A stretch of 56,586 nucleotides of DNA, from NCBI GenBank assembly GCA_001770655.1, contig MERQ01000062.1, forward strand, positions 1 through 56,586, written 5' to 3'. The notes beneath the pieces were generated by a model. That model was not told the origin of the DNA. It saw nothing but the letters and a program-made list of their open reading frames with translations, and did no database searches. The DNA is from Betaproteobacteria bacterium RIFCSPLOWO2_12_FULL_68_20 (GTDB lineage: Bacteria; Pseudomonadota; Gammaproteobacteria; Burkholderiales; SG8-39). Position 1 is the first letter of the stretch. Each line of letters begins with the position of its first letter. Shown piece by piece: positions 30,150 to 39,468 of this stretch. A program made the translations under genes and the position numbers.

Positions 30150-31112
30150 ATGTTGCGAATTCTCGTAGTCGCCGTGCTGGCTCTCGCCGCGCCGCTCGCC
30201 GCCGCGCAGGAATATCCCTCCCGCGAGATCCGCTCGATCGTCAACTTCGCGCCTGGCTCGGGCGCCGACATCCTGGTGCGCTGGTACAGCGACCAGCTCT
30301 CCAGGCTCGCCGGCAAGCCGGTGGTGGTCGAGAACAAGCCCGGCGCTCAGGGCACTCTCGCGACCGATTTCGTCGCCAAGTCGAAGCCCGACGGCTACAC
30401 CATCATGATCACGCCTGCCAGCTCGACGCTCGCGGCCGTGCGGTACATCTTCAAGAAGCTGCCGTTCGACCCGCAGAAGGACTTCGCCTCGGTCACCACG
30501 CTGTCCTCGCTGGCGTTCGTGCTCGCGGTCGACGCCTCCAGGCCGATCAATTCGGTGGCCGACCTGATCAAGCACCTGAAGAGCCGGCCGAACGACGGTT
30601 TTTACGGCACCGGCTCGAACACCGGGCAGATCGCCGCCGAGGTGTTCAAGACGGGCGCGAAGCTGAAGACCACCTACGTGCCCTACAAGACGAACGCGCA
30701 GGCGCTGTCGAGCCTGCTGCTGGGCGAGGTGGACTTCATCTCCTACGACGCCACCTGGGCGGTGACGCAGCAGGAAAGCCGCGGCGGCAAGCTGCGCATC
30801 CTCGCGGTCTCCTCGGCCAAGCGCGCCGGCGCCCTGCCCGGCGCGCCGACGCTGGGCGAACTGGGCCTGTCGGACTCCGACGTGACGCCGTGGTGGGGGG
30901 TGGTGGTGCCCGCCGGCACGCCGCGGCCGATCGTGGAGAAGCTCGCCGCCTGGTTCAACCGGATCGTGGCGAGCGAGGAGCACAAGACGTTCCTGCAGCG
31001 CGCCTCGCTCGATCCCCTGCCCGGATCGCCCGAGCAGATGGACGCGCTGCTCAAGACCGAGAGGGCGCGCTGGGCGGGCTACGTGAAGCTCGCCAACATC
31101 GAGCCGCAGTAG
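30150..31112 (+). CDS. Bug/TctC-family solute receptor, stand-alone
   Basis: A 320-residue periplasmic receptor. Signal peptide residues 1-19 (LRILVVAVLALAAPLAAAQ), then EYPSREIRSIVNFAPGSGADILVRW and VVVENKPGAQGTLATDFVAKSKPDGYTI. GGAGGAG lies before ATG 30150. No TctA or TctB gene is nearby; many Burkholderiales carry numerous orphan Bug receptors that may share one transporter or sense ligands. Its C-terminus (GYVKLANIEPQ) closely matches the tct-operon receptor at 1506-2489, so the two are paralogues. Confidence 0.93.
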   Translation: MLRILVVAVLALAAPLAAAQEYPSREIRSIVNFAPGSGADILVRWYSDQLSRLAGKPVVVENKPGAQGTLATDFVAKSKPDGYTIMITPASSTLAAVRYIFKKLPFDPQKDFASVTTLSSLAFVLAVDASRPINSVADLIKHLKSRPNDGFYGTGSNTGQIAAEVFKTGAKLKTTYVPYKTNAQALSSLLLGEVDFISYDATWAVTQQESRGGKLRILAVSSAKRAGALPGAPTLGELGLSDSDVTPWWGVVVPAGTPRPIVEKLAAWFNRIVASEEHKTFLQRASLDPLPGSPEQMDALLKTERARWAGYVKLANIEPQ

Positions 31113-31128
31113 GCGCGGCCGCAGCGCT

Positions 31129-31968
31129 TCAGTGCGACATCAGCGTCGGCGCCGTCATGGACTCGAGCAGGGTGCGCGTGGCGCCGCCCAGCACCAGCTC
31201 GCGTATGCGCGAATGCCCGTAGGCGCCCATGACGATGAGGTCGACGTCCAGGTCCGCGGCGCGCGACAGGATCTGCGCGCCCACGTCCACCTCGCCGCCG
31301 TGCTGCTCCGAGGCGGTGACCTTCACGCCGTGGCGCGCGAGAAACAACCCGATGTCGGCGCCCGGCTGCTCGCCGTGGTCCGCCTTGTGCGGCTGGAACG
31401 CGACCACTTCTACGTTCTCGGCGCGCTTGAGTAGCGGCAGAGCGTCGGTGAGCGCGCGTGCCGCCTCGCGCGACGCGCTCCAGGCGACCAGCACCCTGCG
31501 GCCGATGCGCTCGAATTTCCCCGCGTAGGGCACCAGCAGCACCGGGCGCCCTGCCGAGAGCACCAGCTCGTCGGCGAAATCGGGCGCCACGCCGCTCGCC
31601 GAGCCGTCGTCGCCGAATTCGTGCTGGCCGGCGATCACGAGGTCGGCGTAGCGCGCCGACAGGCGCACCGCGTCGAGCGCGTCGCGCGCCGACGCGCGCC
31701 ATTCGGACTTGGCCCGTCCGTGGCGCGCGGCGGCCGCGCGGAACACCACTTCGGCGCTGCGCAGCGCCTGGTCGCGGTAGCGGGCCTCGGCTTCGCGCAC
31801 CGCGCTTTCGGCCTCGGCGATCGCGTACGAGGGGATGCGCGGGGAGCTGAGCGCGAACAGCCCGGTCAGGTGCGCGTCGAACGCCTCGGCGAGCGCGAAG
31901 CCGATCTCGAGCCGCGCCGCGGACTTCGCGCCGCGGTCGAGGTGAACCAGGATGCTCTTGTAGTCCAT
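31129..31968 (-). CDS. Universal stress protein, two-domain
   Basis: A 279-residue tandem UspA protein. Domain 1 (1-145) begins YKSILVHLDRGAKSAARLEI; domain 2 (about 155-279) begins RRVLVAWSASREAARAL and ends with the ATP-binding-type signature DLIVMGAYGHSRIRELVLGGATRTLL. Such proteins support survival under starvation, respiration block or oxidative stress. An FNR-type site at 32017-32030 with a -10 at matching class II distance predicts induction at low oxygen, as for Usp genes in other bacteria. Confidence 0.93.
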   Translation of the reverse strand: MDYKSILVHLDRGAKSAARLEIGFALAEAFDAHLTGLFALSSPRIPSYAIAEAESAVREAEARYRDQALRSAEVVFRAAAARHGRAKSEWRASARDALDAVRLSARYADLVIAGQHEFGDDGSASGVAPDFADELVLSAGRPVLLVPYAGKFERIGRRVLVAWSASREAARALTDALPLLKRAENVEVVAFQPHKADHGEQPGADIGLFLARHGVKVTASEQHGGEVDVGAQILSRAADLDVDLIVMGAYGHSRIRELVLGGATRTLLESMTAPTLMSH

Positions 31969-31989
31969 GGCCGCTCCTTGAATGCGGCC

Positions 31990-32030
31990 ATGCTAAGCGG
32001 GGCGGCCCGCGCGCTTTTGACCCAGATCAA
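31990..32030 (-). promoter_or_regulatory. Putative class II FNR/Anr-dependent promoter of the usp gene
   Basis: TTGACCCAGATCAA (32017-32030) matches FNR consensus at nine of ten defined positions. On the minus strand TAGCAT (31995-31990) is a -10 candidate giving a start near 31983. The site is then centred about 40.5 bases upstream, the spacing at which FNR contacts RNA polymerase in class II promoters. The usp ATG follows 15 bases later with AAGGAG before it. Confidence 0.68.
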
Positions 32031-32035
32031 CCGGC

Positions 32036-33241
32036 CTAGCGGCCGAAGATTCCGCGCAGCGTCCTGATTCCTTCCTCCACCGGGTCGGGCGCCGCGGCCG
32101 GCGGTGGCGCGGCTTCCCTCCCGGCCTGCGGCCCGGCTTGCGGCCGCGAGGCACGCTCGGGCCTGGACGATTCGCCGAGGATGAGCGACGCGGTGGACTT
32201 GAAGCGCACCTTCGCCGTCCACACCAGATCCCACGGCTTCTTCGGGTCGCCCGGGCGCGGCGGCTGCGCGAAATTCGCCTCGGGGCCATAGGCGATGAAA
32301 TTGAGGAACGGCGAGCCGCCCGATTTCTTCACCACCTCGGCGGGCACGGTGCACTCGGTCGTCGAGGGCGCCAGCACCACCTTCTCGCGCACCAGGCGCG
32401 CCACCTCGGACGGCGGAACGTAGTCCATCAGCATCCCGCCCATCTCCTGCACCTCGCTCGAGGACCAGAACACCACTTCGTCGCGCTCCTCGGAACCGAA
32501 CACGGTGGCGAAGTAGCCGGTCGCCGTCGGCAGCGCGTTCCAGGTCACGCTCGCGGCCCCCGCGCCGCGCGGCGCGCTCGCCAGCGCGACCCGGTCCATG
32601 AAGTCCTGCCCTTCGCCGAGCGAGAAGCGGATCTCGGGCGAATAGCTGCCCTTCACCGCGTGGTCGCCGCGCAACGAGGCCGAGTCGGGAACCTGCTTGG
32701 CGTCCTCGACATTCGGCCAGTCGCCGTAGGTCCGGTTGCGCCCGGGCGCCGGCGCGGCGGGAGCGGAAACGCGCCGCGCGGCCATGCCCGGCGCCTGACC
32801 CTGGGCGAGCTTCGCGTAGTCGATCACGACCGGCTGGCCCGGACGCACGCTTTCTCCGCATCCCCAATAGATCAGCATCCGGCCCTTCGGCTGCTCCATG
32901 CCTCCTGGCTCCCCGCCGCCGCGCGGCGCGGCAGCGCGCTCGGGCGTGAGCAGCGGCAGCGCGGGTCCCATGTTCATCCCGGCCGGGATGGCGTGGTCGG
33001 CGCGCGGCGGTCCGGCGGGGACTTGCTGCGAGCCGAGCTGGAGCGCCATGCGGCGCCCGCCCTGCGCGGCGCCGCCCGTCATTCCGGGAACGACCGAGCC
33101 CGTCGCGCCCATTCCGGGCATCGTCATGCCGGCGGCGGTCTCGACGCTCACCCAGTACTGGGCGATCGGCGGCTTGACGACCTGGTTCTGCGCGGCGACC
33201 GGGGCCGCGGCGACGAAAAAAAGGACGATGCTGCGGCGCAT
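32036..33241 (-). CDS. Exported protein of unknown function
   Basis: A 401-residue protein with a signal peptide (IVLFFVAAAPVAA, cleavage near residue 17). The N-terminal third is rich in Gly, Met and Pro (MTMPGMGATGSVVPGMTGG); the central part holds MLIYWGCGESVRPGQP and WNALPTATGYFATVFG, a pattern I associate with a conserved hypothetical family of Burkholderiales but cannot name. The C-terminus is Pro/Ala-rich. Likely periplasmic or surface located. Its stop overlaps the region of the usp FNR site by position only (32036 vs 32030). Confidence 0.75.
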   Translation of the reverse strand: MRRSIVLFFVAAAPVAAQNQVVKPPIAQYWVSVETAAGMTMPGMGATGSVVPGMTGGAAQGGRRMALQLGSQQVPAGPPRADHAIPAGMNMGPALPLLTPERAAAPRGGGEPGGMEQPKGRMLIYWGCGESVRPGQPVVIDYAKLAQGQAPGMAARRVSAPAAPAPGRNRTYGDWPNVEDAKQVPDSASLRGDHAVKGSYSPEIRFSLGEGQDFMDRVALASAPRGAGAASVTWNALPTATGYFATVFGSEERDEVVFWSSSEVQEMGGMLMDYVPPSEVARLVREKVVLAPSTTECTVPAEVVKKSGGSPFLNFIAYGPEANFAQPPRPGDPKKPWDLVWTAKVRFKSTASLILGESSRPERASRPQAGPQAGREAAPPPAAAPDPVEEGIRTLRGIFGR

Positions 33242-33284
33242 GGATTCTTCGCGGGGTGGCCGCGAAGTATAGCGCCGCCCCGCT

Positions 33285-33524
33285 TCAACCGCGCGGGATC
33301 GGCACGCGAAACGACTCGCGCACCACTTCCTTGCCGGCGATCAGCTCCTCGGACTCGCGGCGTTCCTCGTCGAACACCACCGCGGCGAGCTTTTGCAGCG
33401 TCGCGCGCGCCTCCTCCAGCGTGCGGCCGCTCGAGTTGACTCCCGGAAGCTCCTCCACGAATCCGATGTATCCGCTCTCCGACTTGAGATACACCGCGGT
33501 GAACGCGATCTGTCCCTGCTCCAT
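33285..33524 (-). CDS. HicB-like antitoxin domain protein
   Basis: A 79-residue protein of the HicB-like (UPF0150) fold: AVYLKSESGYIGFVEELPGVNSSGRTLEEARATLQKL. ATG 33524 is preceded by GAGGAG; an upstream start would add 16 non-homologous residues. HicB normally pairs with the HicA mRNase. No HicA (about 60 residues, dsRBD-like with a catalytic His) is encoded within the flanking 100 bases on either side, so this looks like an orphan. Confidence 0.75.
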   Translation of the reverse strand: MEQGQIAFTAVYLKSESGYIGFVEELPGVNSSGRTLEEARATLQKLAAVVFDEERRESEELIAGKEVVRESFRVPIPRG

Positions 33525-33621
33525 GAGTTCGCTCCTCGCTCTGTATGCCGGCGGCGCCACATTAGGCGCCAAGGATGACAGGCGTGTGATCGCCGCGTTC
33601 GGCGCGGTTTCAAGGAGCGAA

Positions 33622-33945
33622 TCAGCGCTCGATCAGGTGCTTCTTTTGCTTCACCTTGGACCACTCGTCGGCGTCCGCCGGGGCGGGCTTGCGCTGCACG
33701 ATGGGCTTCCACTCGCGCGAGAGCTCGCGGTTGAGCGGGATGAAGTCCTTCTGCTCGTCGGGGACATCGTCCTCCGCGAAGATCGCCTCGACCGGGCACT
33801 CCGGGACGCACAGCGTGCAGTCGATGCATTCGTCGGGGTCGATCACCAGCATGTTCGGCCCCTCCCGGAAGCAGTCCACCGGGCACACCTCGACGCAGTC
33901 GGTGTACTTGCATTTGACGCAAGACTCGGTGACCACGTAGGCCAT
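33622..33945 (-). CDS. fdxA: 7Fe ferredoxin FdxA
   Basis: A 107-residue ferredoxin. Cysteines 9, 12, 17, 21, 25 and 40, 43, 46, 50 occupy the Azotobacter FdI positions shifted by one: C9, C17, C50 for the 3Fe-4S and C21, C40, C43, C46 for the 4Fe-4S cluster. The C-terminal tail ([19 protein letters not shown]) is typical of FdxA. It carries electrons at low potential; its partners are unknown. It diverges from trxA across a 135-base intergenic region. Confidence 0.95.
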   Translation of the reverse strand: MAYVVTESCVKCKYTDCVEVCPVDCFREGPNMLVIDPDECIDCTLCVPECPVEAIFAEDDVPDEQKDFIPLNRELSREWKPIVQRKPAPADADEWSKVKQKKHLIER

Positions 33946-34080
33946 TCCAGGGGGATTCCTGCAACAGGAAAAAGGTTAATGTAATCCGCAGTTTAGCATC
34001 GACCCCGGAACGCGACTTGCGTTCCCCGGAAGCGCCCCCATAATGAGGGCTCCCCCTGCAAGTCCCCCCCCAGAGGAGCC

Positions 34081-34410
34081 ATGAGCGGTACGCAGATTCG
34101 GCATGTCACCGACGATACGTTCGAGCCGGAGGTCCTGAAGTCCGAGGTCCCGGTGCTGGTCGATTACTGGGCCGATTGGTGCGGGCCCTGCAAGTCGATC
34201 GCGCCCATCCTCGACCAGGTGGCCGAGGAGTACGACGGCCGCCTCAAGGTCGCCAAGCTCAACGTCGACGAGAACCAGCAGGTGCCGGCGAAGTTCGGCA
34301 TCCGCGGCATCCCGACGCTGATGCTGTTCAAGAACGGCAACCTCGAGGCGACGCGCGTCGGGGCGCTCTCGAAGTCCCAGCTCACCGCGTTTCTTGACAG
34401 CAATATCTAG
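34081..34410 (+). CDS. trxA: Thioredoxin 1
   Basis: A 109-residue thioredoxin with the active site WCGPC (W33-C37), the buried Asp in VLVDYWADW and the cis-proline in RGIPTLMLF. It donates electrons to ribonucleotide reductase, peroxiredoxins and others. CATAAT at 34039-34044 is a likely -10, and GAGGAG precedes the ATG. It is followed by rho, the order common in Beta- and Gammaproteobacteria. Confidence 0.97.
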   Translation: MSGTQIRHVTDDTFEPEVLKSEVPVLVDYWADWCGPCKSIAPILDQVAEEYDGRLKVAKLNVDENQQVPAKFGIRGIPTLMLFKNGNLEATRVGALSKSQLTAFLDSNI

Positions 34411-34574
34411 ACCCCTTAGGCTTTAGAGCGTCGCGCCGGAGGTCCGGCGCGGCGGCAGTCTCCGGCGCCGCAGTCCAGGCGCACACCCCGAGAATGAGCA
34501 GGCCGCAGGCCGTCGAGCCGCAAGCAGTTCGTCCATCCATCCCCGCAGAATCGGCGACCCCGATTCCGATCTCT

Positions 34575-35834
34575 ATGCATCTCTCCGAACTCAAGACGCA
34601 CCACGTCACCCAGCTGGTCGAGATGGCCGTCTCCAACGGCATCGACGGGGCCAACCGGATGCGCAAGCAGGACCTCATCTTCGCCATGCTCAAGAACCAG
34701 GCGAAGAAGGGCGAATCGATCTTCGGCGACGGCACGCTGGAAGTGCTGCCCGACGGCTTCGGCTTCCTGCGCTCCCCCGACACCTCGTACCTGGCGAGCA
34801 CCGACGACATCTACGTCTCGCCCTCGCAAATCCGCCGCTTCAACCTGCACACCGGTGACACCATCGAGGGCGAGATCCGCACCCCGAAGGACGGCGAGCG
34901 CTACTTCGCGCTGGTCAAGGTCGACAAGGTCAACAGCGACGTCCCGGAAGCGGCCAAGAACAAGATCCTGTTCGAGAACCTGACGCCGCTGCACCCGGAC
35001 GAGGCGTTCAAGCTGGAGCGCGACATCAAGGCCGAGGAGAACATCACCGGGCGCATCATCGACATCGTCGCGCCGGTCGGCAAGGGACAGCGCGGGCTCA
35101 TCGTCTCGCCGCCCAAGGCCGGCAAGACCGTGATGCTGCAGCACATCGCGCACGCCATCATCGCCAATCACCCGGACGTCTCGCTGATCGTGCTGCTGAT
35201 CGACGAGCGGCCCGAGGAAGTGACCGAGATGACGCGCTCGGTGCGGGGCGAAGTGGTGGCGTCCACTTTCGACGAGCCCGCCGCGCGCCACGTTCAGGTC
35301 GCCGAGATGGTGATCGAAAAAGCCAAGCGCCTGGTCGAGCACAAGAAGGACGTCGTCATCCTCCTCGATTCCATCACCCGCCTGGCGCGCGCGTACAACA
35401 CCGTGCAGCCGGCCTCCGGCAAGGTGCTGACCGGCGGCGTGGACGCCAACGCGCTGCAAAAGCCCAAGCGCTTCTTCGGCGCGGCGCGCAACGTCGAGGA
35501 GGGCGGCTCGCTCACCATCATCGCCACCGCGCTCATCGACACCGGCAGCCGCATGGACGACGTGATCTACGAGGAATTCAAGGGCACCGGCAACCTCGAG
35601 ATCCACCTCGACCGGCGCATGCACGAGAAGCGCATCTACCCCGCGATCAACGTCAACCGCTCGGGCACGCGCCGCGAGGAGCTGCTGATCGAGCAGCCGA
35701 TCCTGCAGAAGGTGTGGGTGCTGAGGAAGCTCCTGTACCCCATGGACGAGCTGGAAGCCGCCGAGTTCCTGATCGACAAGCTCAAGGCCACCAAGTCGAA
35801 CGCGGAGTTCTTCGACTCGATGCGCCGCGGTTGA
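34575..35834 (+). CDS. rho: Transcription termination factor Rho
   Basis: A 419-residue hexameric RNA helicase, the same length as E. coli Rho. The N-terminal helical and cold-shock RNA-binding domains contain [19 protein letters not shown] and [23 protein letters not shown]; the ATPase has [23 protein letters not shown] and [14 protein letters not shown] start at ATG 34575 ([11 protein letters not shown]), which aligns with other Rho proteins; the frame runs 27 codons further up but those are not conserved. The 164-base space after trxA may hold an autoregulatory leader, as known for rho elsewhere; I see no intrinsic terminator there. Confidence 0.97.
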   Translation: MHLSELKTHHVTQLVEMAVSNGIDGANRMRKQDLIFAMLKNQAKKGESIFGDGTLEVLPDGFGFLRSPDTSYLASTDDIYVSPSQIRRFNLHTGDTIEGEIRTPKDGERYFALVKVDKVNSDVPEAAKNKILFENLTPLHPDEAFKLERDIKAEENITGRIIDIVAPVGKGQRGLIVSPPKAGKTVMLQHIAHAIIANHPDVSLIVLLIDERPEEVTEMTRSVRGEVVASTFDEPAARHVQVAEMVIEKAKRLVEHKKDVVILLDSITRLARAYNTVQPASGKVLTGGVDANALQKPKRFFGAARNVEEGGSLTIIATALIDTGSRMDDVIYEEFKGTGNLEIHLDRRMHEKRIYPAINVNRSGTRREELLIEQPILQKVWVLRKLLYPMDELEAAEFLIDKLKATKSNAEFFDSMRRG

Positions 35835-35853
35835 TGCCGAATCCGGACCTGCG

Positions 35854-35868
35854 TATACTTCGCGCCCC
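35854..35868 (+). promoter_or_regulatory. -10 element close to the rpmE start
   Basis: TATACT (35854-35859) ends nine bases before the ATG of rpmE. If used, the transcript would have only two or three untranslated bases. Similar spacing occurs before several other genes in this window. Confidence 0.5.
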
Positions 35869-36123
35869 ATGAAGCCAGGCATCCATCCCGAATACAAGCC
35901 GGTGATCTTCCTCGACACCGCCTCCAACCATTCATTCCTCACGCGCTCGGCGATCGACAGCAAGGGCCGCGAGACCATGAAGTGGGCCGACGGCAAGGAG
36001 TACCCGGTGGTGAAGGTCGAGGTGTCGTCGGAGTCGCACTCCTTCTACACCGGCAAGCACAAGATCGTGGACACCGCGGGCCGCGTGGAAAAGTTCAGGC
36101 GCCGCTACAGGAAGAAGACCTGA
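35869..36123 (+). CDS. rpmE2: Ribosomal protein bL31, type B
   Basis: An 84-residue bL31 of the zinc-independent type. [27 protein letters not shown] is the type B opening, and there is no cysteine at all, so the zinc-binding CxxC of type A is absent. The C-terminus [10 protein letters not shown] is basic. Type B copies usually replace type A under zinc limitation via Zur; no type A copy is seen in the window and no Zur box is obvious, so this may be the only bL31. A strong terminator follows. Confidence 0.95.
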   Translation: MKPGIHPEYKPVIFLDTASNHSFLTRSAIDSKGRETMKWADGKEYPVVKVEVSSESHSFYTGKHKIVDTAGRVEKFRRRYRKKT

Positions 36124-36144
36124 GCCGCGCCGCGCGCCGCGCCA

Positions 36145-36172
36145 GGGGCAGCTTCGGCTGCCCTTTTGTTTT
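36145..36172 (+). terminator. Intrinsic terminator after rpmE
   Basis: GGGCAGC-TTCG-GCTGCCC (36146-36163) is a 7-bp stem with a stable TTCG tetraloop followed by TTTTGTTTTT. It ends the trxA-rho-rpmE region. Confidence 0.9.
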
Positions 36173-36191
36173 TGCGGCCTAGAATGCGGCC

Positions 36192-37811
36192 GTGATGCCC
36201 CGGCTCGCGCTGCCGCCCTCGCTCGCGTGGATCGCGCTGCTCGCCGCGGCGTTCGCGCTGCCCGGGCTCGGCCACGATCCATGGAAGCCGCTCGACGCGA
36301 TCGGAATCTCGATCGTGAGCGCCATGGCCGCGGGCGGCGACGGGATCGTGCCGCGCGTCGCGGGCGTGCCCTGGCTCTACGATCCGCCGCTCTATCACTG
36401 GGTCGCGGCCGTGTTCGCCAGGGTCTTCTCGATCGTGATGGAGCCCCTGGCGGCGACGCGGCTCGCGAGCGCCGCGTTCGTGCTCGCCGCGCTGTGGCTC
36501 GCGCGCGCCGCCGCGCGCGACTGGACGGCGGGCGAGGAGCGCGCCGGCGCCGCAGCGGCCGCCCCCCTCATTCTGCTCGGCTCGGTCGGCCTGGTGGTGC
36601 GAGCGCACGAAGCTGTGCCGGAGCTCGCCGCCCTCGCCGCGCTCGCCGGCGCGCTGGCCGCGCTGCCCCACGCGGCCGCGCGCCCGACCGCATCGGGCGC
36701 CGCGTTCGGCGCCGGGCTCGGGCTCGCGTTCCTCTCGGCCGCCTGGATCGCGCCCGCCGCGCTCGGCGTCGCGGTGCTCGCCGCGCACCTCGCCTGCGCC
36801 GAATGGCGCAGCCGCAGCGCGCTGCCCTTCCTCAGTGCGGCGAGCGTCGTGTGCGCGGCCGTCGCGGCGAGTTGGCCGCTCGCGCTCGCCTGGCGCTCGC
36901 CGGAGCAGCTCGCGGCGTGGTGGTCGCTCGCCTCGCAGCCGCAGGGCGCCCTGGGCGCCAACCTGCGCTACTACGCGGTGACCGGCAGCTGGTTCGCCTG
37001 GCCAGGCTGGCCGCTCGCGCTGTGGTCGGCGTGGGCGCTGAGGACGCGGCTGGCCGAGCCGCGGCTGTTCGTGCCGGCGGCGGCGACGCTGCTGATGTTC
37101 GCCGGCACGGCGTTCTGGGGGCCGCCGCAGGACGTGAACCTGATCGCGGCGCTGGCGCCGCTCGCGCTGCTCGCCGCGCAGGGAGTCTCGCGGCTGCGCC
37201 GCGGCGCGGCCGCCGCACTCGACTGGTTCGGCGTCATGACCTTCAGCTTCTTCGCATTCCTCGTCTGGCTCGCGTACGTGGCGATGATGACCGGCGTCCC
37301 GCCGCGGCTGGCGAAGAACTTCGCCAGGCAGGCGCCGGGGCTCGTCACCCAGTTCGAGCCGCTCGCGTTCGCGCTCGCCCTTGCGCTCACGCTCGGATGG
37401 ATCGCCATGGTCGCGTTCACGGCGAGGGGGCCCACGCGCGGCGTGCTGCGCTGGGCGGCGGGCGTCGCGCTCCTCTGGGGCACGTTCGCGAACCTGTGGA
37501 TGCCGTGGGCCGATCACCAGAAGAGCTACCGCGCGGTGGCGCTGCAGCTGCGCTCGAAGATCCCCGTCGACGCGCCGTGCGTCGCGCAGAAGGGGCTCGG
37601 CGTGCCGCAGAGCGCGGCGCTCGATTACCATGCGGGCATCCGGCCGCGCGCGTTCCGGGTGCTGAATCCCGGCGCCTGCCCGCTGCTCATCGTGCAGGGC
37701 AGCCCGCGCCACGAGCTGGACGCTCCCGGCGCCGGCTGGACCAAGCTCGCCGACGTGGGGCGGCCCGGCGACAAGCTGGAGCGCTATCGGCTCTACCGGC
37801 TGAACAGGTGA
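36192..37811 (+). CDS. Polytopic membrane protein, ArnT/GT39-like
   Basis: A 539-residue inner-membrane protein with about 12 hydrophobic segments. The first periplasmic loop reads LPGLGHDPWKPLDAIGISI, and PWLYDPPLYHWVAAVFAR follows, the arrangement of ArnT-type (GT39/GT83) lipid-dependent glycosyltransferases where an acidic residue in that loop is catalytic. Here the expected DE pair is reduced to a single Asp in each of HDPWKPLDA. The C-terminal periplasmic part (about 440-539) is soluble. Start GTG 36192 or ATG 36195; TAGAAT (36180-36185) lies just upstream. It overlaps pgi by four bases. Confidence 0.75.
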   Translation: MMPRLALPPSLAWIALLAAAFALPGLGHDPWKPLDAIGISIVSAMAAGGDGIVPRVAGVPWLYDPPLYHWVAAVFARVFSIVMEPLAATRLASAAFVLAALWLARAAARDWTAGEERAGAAAAAPLILLGSVGLVVRAHEAVPELAALAALAGALAALPHAAARPTASGAAFGAGLGLAFLSAAWIAPAALGVAVLAAHLACAEWRSRSALPFLSAASVVCAAVAASWPLALAWRSPEQLAAWWSLASQPQGALGANLRYYAVTGSWFAWPGWPLALWSAWALRTRLAEPRLFVPAAATLLMFAGTAFWGPPQDVNLIAALAPLALLAAQGVSRLRRGAAAALDWFGVMTFSFFAFLVWLAYVAMMTGVPPRLAKNFARQAPGLVTQFEPLAFALALALTLGWIAMVAFTARGPTRGVLRWAAGVALLWGTFANLWMPWADHQKSYRAVALQLRSKIPVDAPCVAQKGLGVPQSAALDYHAGIRPRAFRVLNPGACPLLIVQGSPRHELDAPGAGWTKLADVGRPGDKLERYRLYRLNR

Positions 37812-39214
37812 ATACGACTTCTCCGACGCAGTGCCGGGCGTGGAGCCGGCTTTCGGCGCAGGCCGCCGAATCGGCGAGCATCGCGCAGCTGTTCGCGGCC
37901 GACCCCTCCCGGGCGCAGAGCCTGGTCGCCGAAGCGCCGGGCGTGCGCTACGACTATTCGCGCCAGCGGCTCGACGCGCCGACGCTCGAGCTCCTTTGCG
38001 AGCTCGCCGCCGAGCGCGGCCTTGCCGATTGGCGCGAGGCGTTGCTGGCGGGCGCAACCGTCAATTCGACCGAGAACCGCGCGGCCTGGCACACGGCGCT
38101 GCGCGCCGGCGACGCCGCGCCTGCCGAAGTGAAGAAAACGCTGCGCGCGATGAGCGACCTGGCGGGTCGAATTCGATCCGACGGGAAATTGAGGAGAATC
38201 GTCAATCTGGGAATCGGCGGCTCGGACCTGGGGCCGCGCCTGGTGGCGGACGCGCTCGCCGACGGCGCGATCGACGTGCGATTCGCCGCCAACGTCGATC
38301 CCCTCGACCTCGAGCGCTCGCTCGAGGGCGCCGATCCCGCCGCGACGCTGTTCGTCGTCGTCTCGAAGACCTTCACGACGCAGGAGACGATGGCGAACGC
38401 GCAGGCCGCCAAGCGCTGGTCGGGCGGCAGGAGCCGGTTTATCGCGGTGACCTCGAACGTCGAATTGGCCGGGGGGTTCGGCGCCGCCGAGGTGCTGCCG
38501 ATGTGGGACTGGGTGGGCGGGCGCTTCTCGGTCTGGTCGGCGGCGGGCTTCAGCGCGATGTGCGCGCTCGGTCCCGAGCGATTCGACGAGCTGCTCGCCG
38601 GCGCGGCCGAGATCGACCGCCATTTCGCCGCCGCGCCGCTGCAGAGGAACGTCCCGGCGCTGATGGCGCTCGCCGGCGTCTGGAACGTGAATTTCCTCGG
38701 CGCGGCGACGCACGCGGTGCTGCCCTACGCGACCGCGCTCAGGCTCCTGCCGGCGTACCTGCAGCAGCTCGAGATGGAGTCGAACGGCAAGCGCGTGGAC
38801 CGCGAGGGCCGCCCGGTGAGCTACGCGACCGCGCCCGTGCTGTGGGGCGCCGAAGGCACGACGAGCCAGCATTCGTTCCACCAGCTGCTGCACCAGGGCA
38901 CGCAGGTGGTTCCGGCGGATTTCATCGAGGCCGGGCGCGGCGAGATCCTCGCCGCGCACGCGCGCGCGCAGGCCGACGCGCTCGCCTTCGGCCGCGACGA
39001 TCCGCAACTGCCCGCGCACCGGCGCTATCCCGGCAACCGCCCTTCCAGCACGCTGCACCTGGAGCGGCTCGACGCGCGCGGCCTCGGGCACCTGCTCGCG
39101 CTCTACGAGCACAAGGTGTTCGCGCAGGGGGTGATCTGGAACATCAACAGTTTCGACCAGTGGGGCGTGGAGCTCGGAAAAGAGCTCGCGAAACGGATTC
39201 TTTCGAGGAGGTAG
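37808..39214 (+). CDS. pgi: Glucose-6-phosphate isomerase
   Basis: A 468-residue phosphoglucose isomerase interconverting glucose-6-phosphate and fructose-6-phosphate. Sugar-phosphate isomerase motifs are clear: VNLGIGGSDLGPRLVADAL, VSKTFTTQETMANA, WDWVGGRFSVWSAAG, and the catalytic region GTTSQHSFHQLLHQGTQVVPADFI. It is about 80 residues shorter than the E. coli enzyme, mainly in the N-terminus and internal loops. GTG 37808 overlaps the preceding stop (GTGA). Confidence 0.95.
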   Translation: MNTTSPTQCRAWSRLSAQAAESASIAQLFAADPSRAQSLVAEAPGVRYDYSRQRLDAPTLELLCELAAERGLADWREALLAGATVNSTENRAAWHTALRAGDAAPAEVKKTLRAMSDLAGRIRSDGKLRRIVNLGIGGSDLGPRLVADALADGAIDVRFAANVDPLDLERSLEGADPAATLFVVVSKTFTTQETMANAQAAKRWSGGRSRFIAVTSNVELAGGFGAAEVLPMWDWVGGRFSVWSAAGFSAMCALGPERFDELLAGAAEIDRHFAAAPLQRNVPALMALAGVWNVNFLGAATHAVLPYATALRLLPAYLQQLEMESNGKRVDREGRPVSYATAPVLWGAEGTTSQHSFHQLLHQGTQVVPADFIEAGRGEILAAHARAQADALAFGRDDPQLPAHRRYPGNRPSSTLHLERLDARGLGHLLALYEHKVFAQGVIWNINSFDQWGVELGKELAKRILSRR

Positions 39215-39217
39215 CAC

Positions 39218-39424
39218 ATGGACCAGGAAACGTTCAATCTCAGCATCCGCAAATTCCTCAAGATGGTCGGGGTCAATTCGCAGCGCGAGATCGAGCAGGC
39301 GGTGCAGCGCTCGCTCCAGGCGGGCAAGCTGAAAGGCACCGAGACCTTCCCCGCCAAGGTGACGCTCGAGATCCCCTTGCTCGGCGTGCGCGTGCCGTTC
39401 GACGGCGACATAAAGCTACAATAG
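39218..39424 (+). CDS. DUF6494 family protein
   Basis: A 68-residue protein: FNLSIRKFLKMVGVNSQREIEQAVQ, then TFPAKVTLEIPLLGVRVPFDGDIKL. This matches the short DUF6494 family, of unknown function, widespread in Beta- and Alphaproteobacteria. The N-terminal half looks helical, the C-terminal half beta-stranded. It starts three bases after the pgi stop with GAGGAGG upstream, so it shares the pgi transcript. Confidence 0.82.
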   Translation: MDQETFNLSIRKFLKMVGVNSQREIEQAVQRSLQAGKLKGTETFPAKVTLEIPLLGVRVPFDGDIKLQ

Positions 39425-39468
39425 CGGCGCGCGTTGGAACGGACGCACCGCGCCGTTCAACGCCCGGC

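Noticed and set aside
36192-37811. Confident assignment as ArnT (lipid A aminoarabinose transferase)
   Set aside because: The first-loop acidic pair is not intact and no arn genes are near; only fold-level similarity is claimed.
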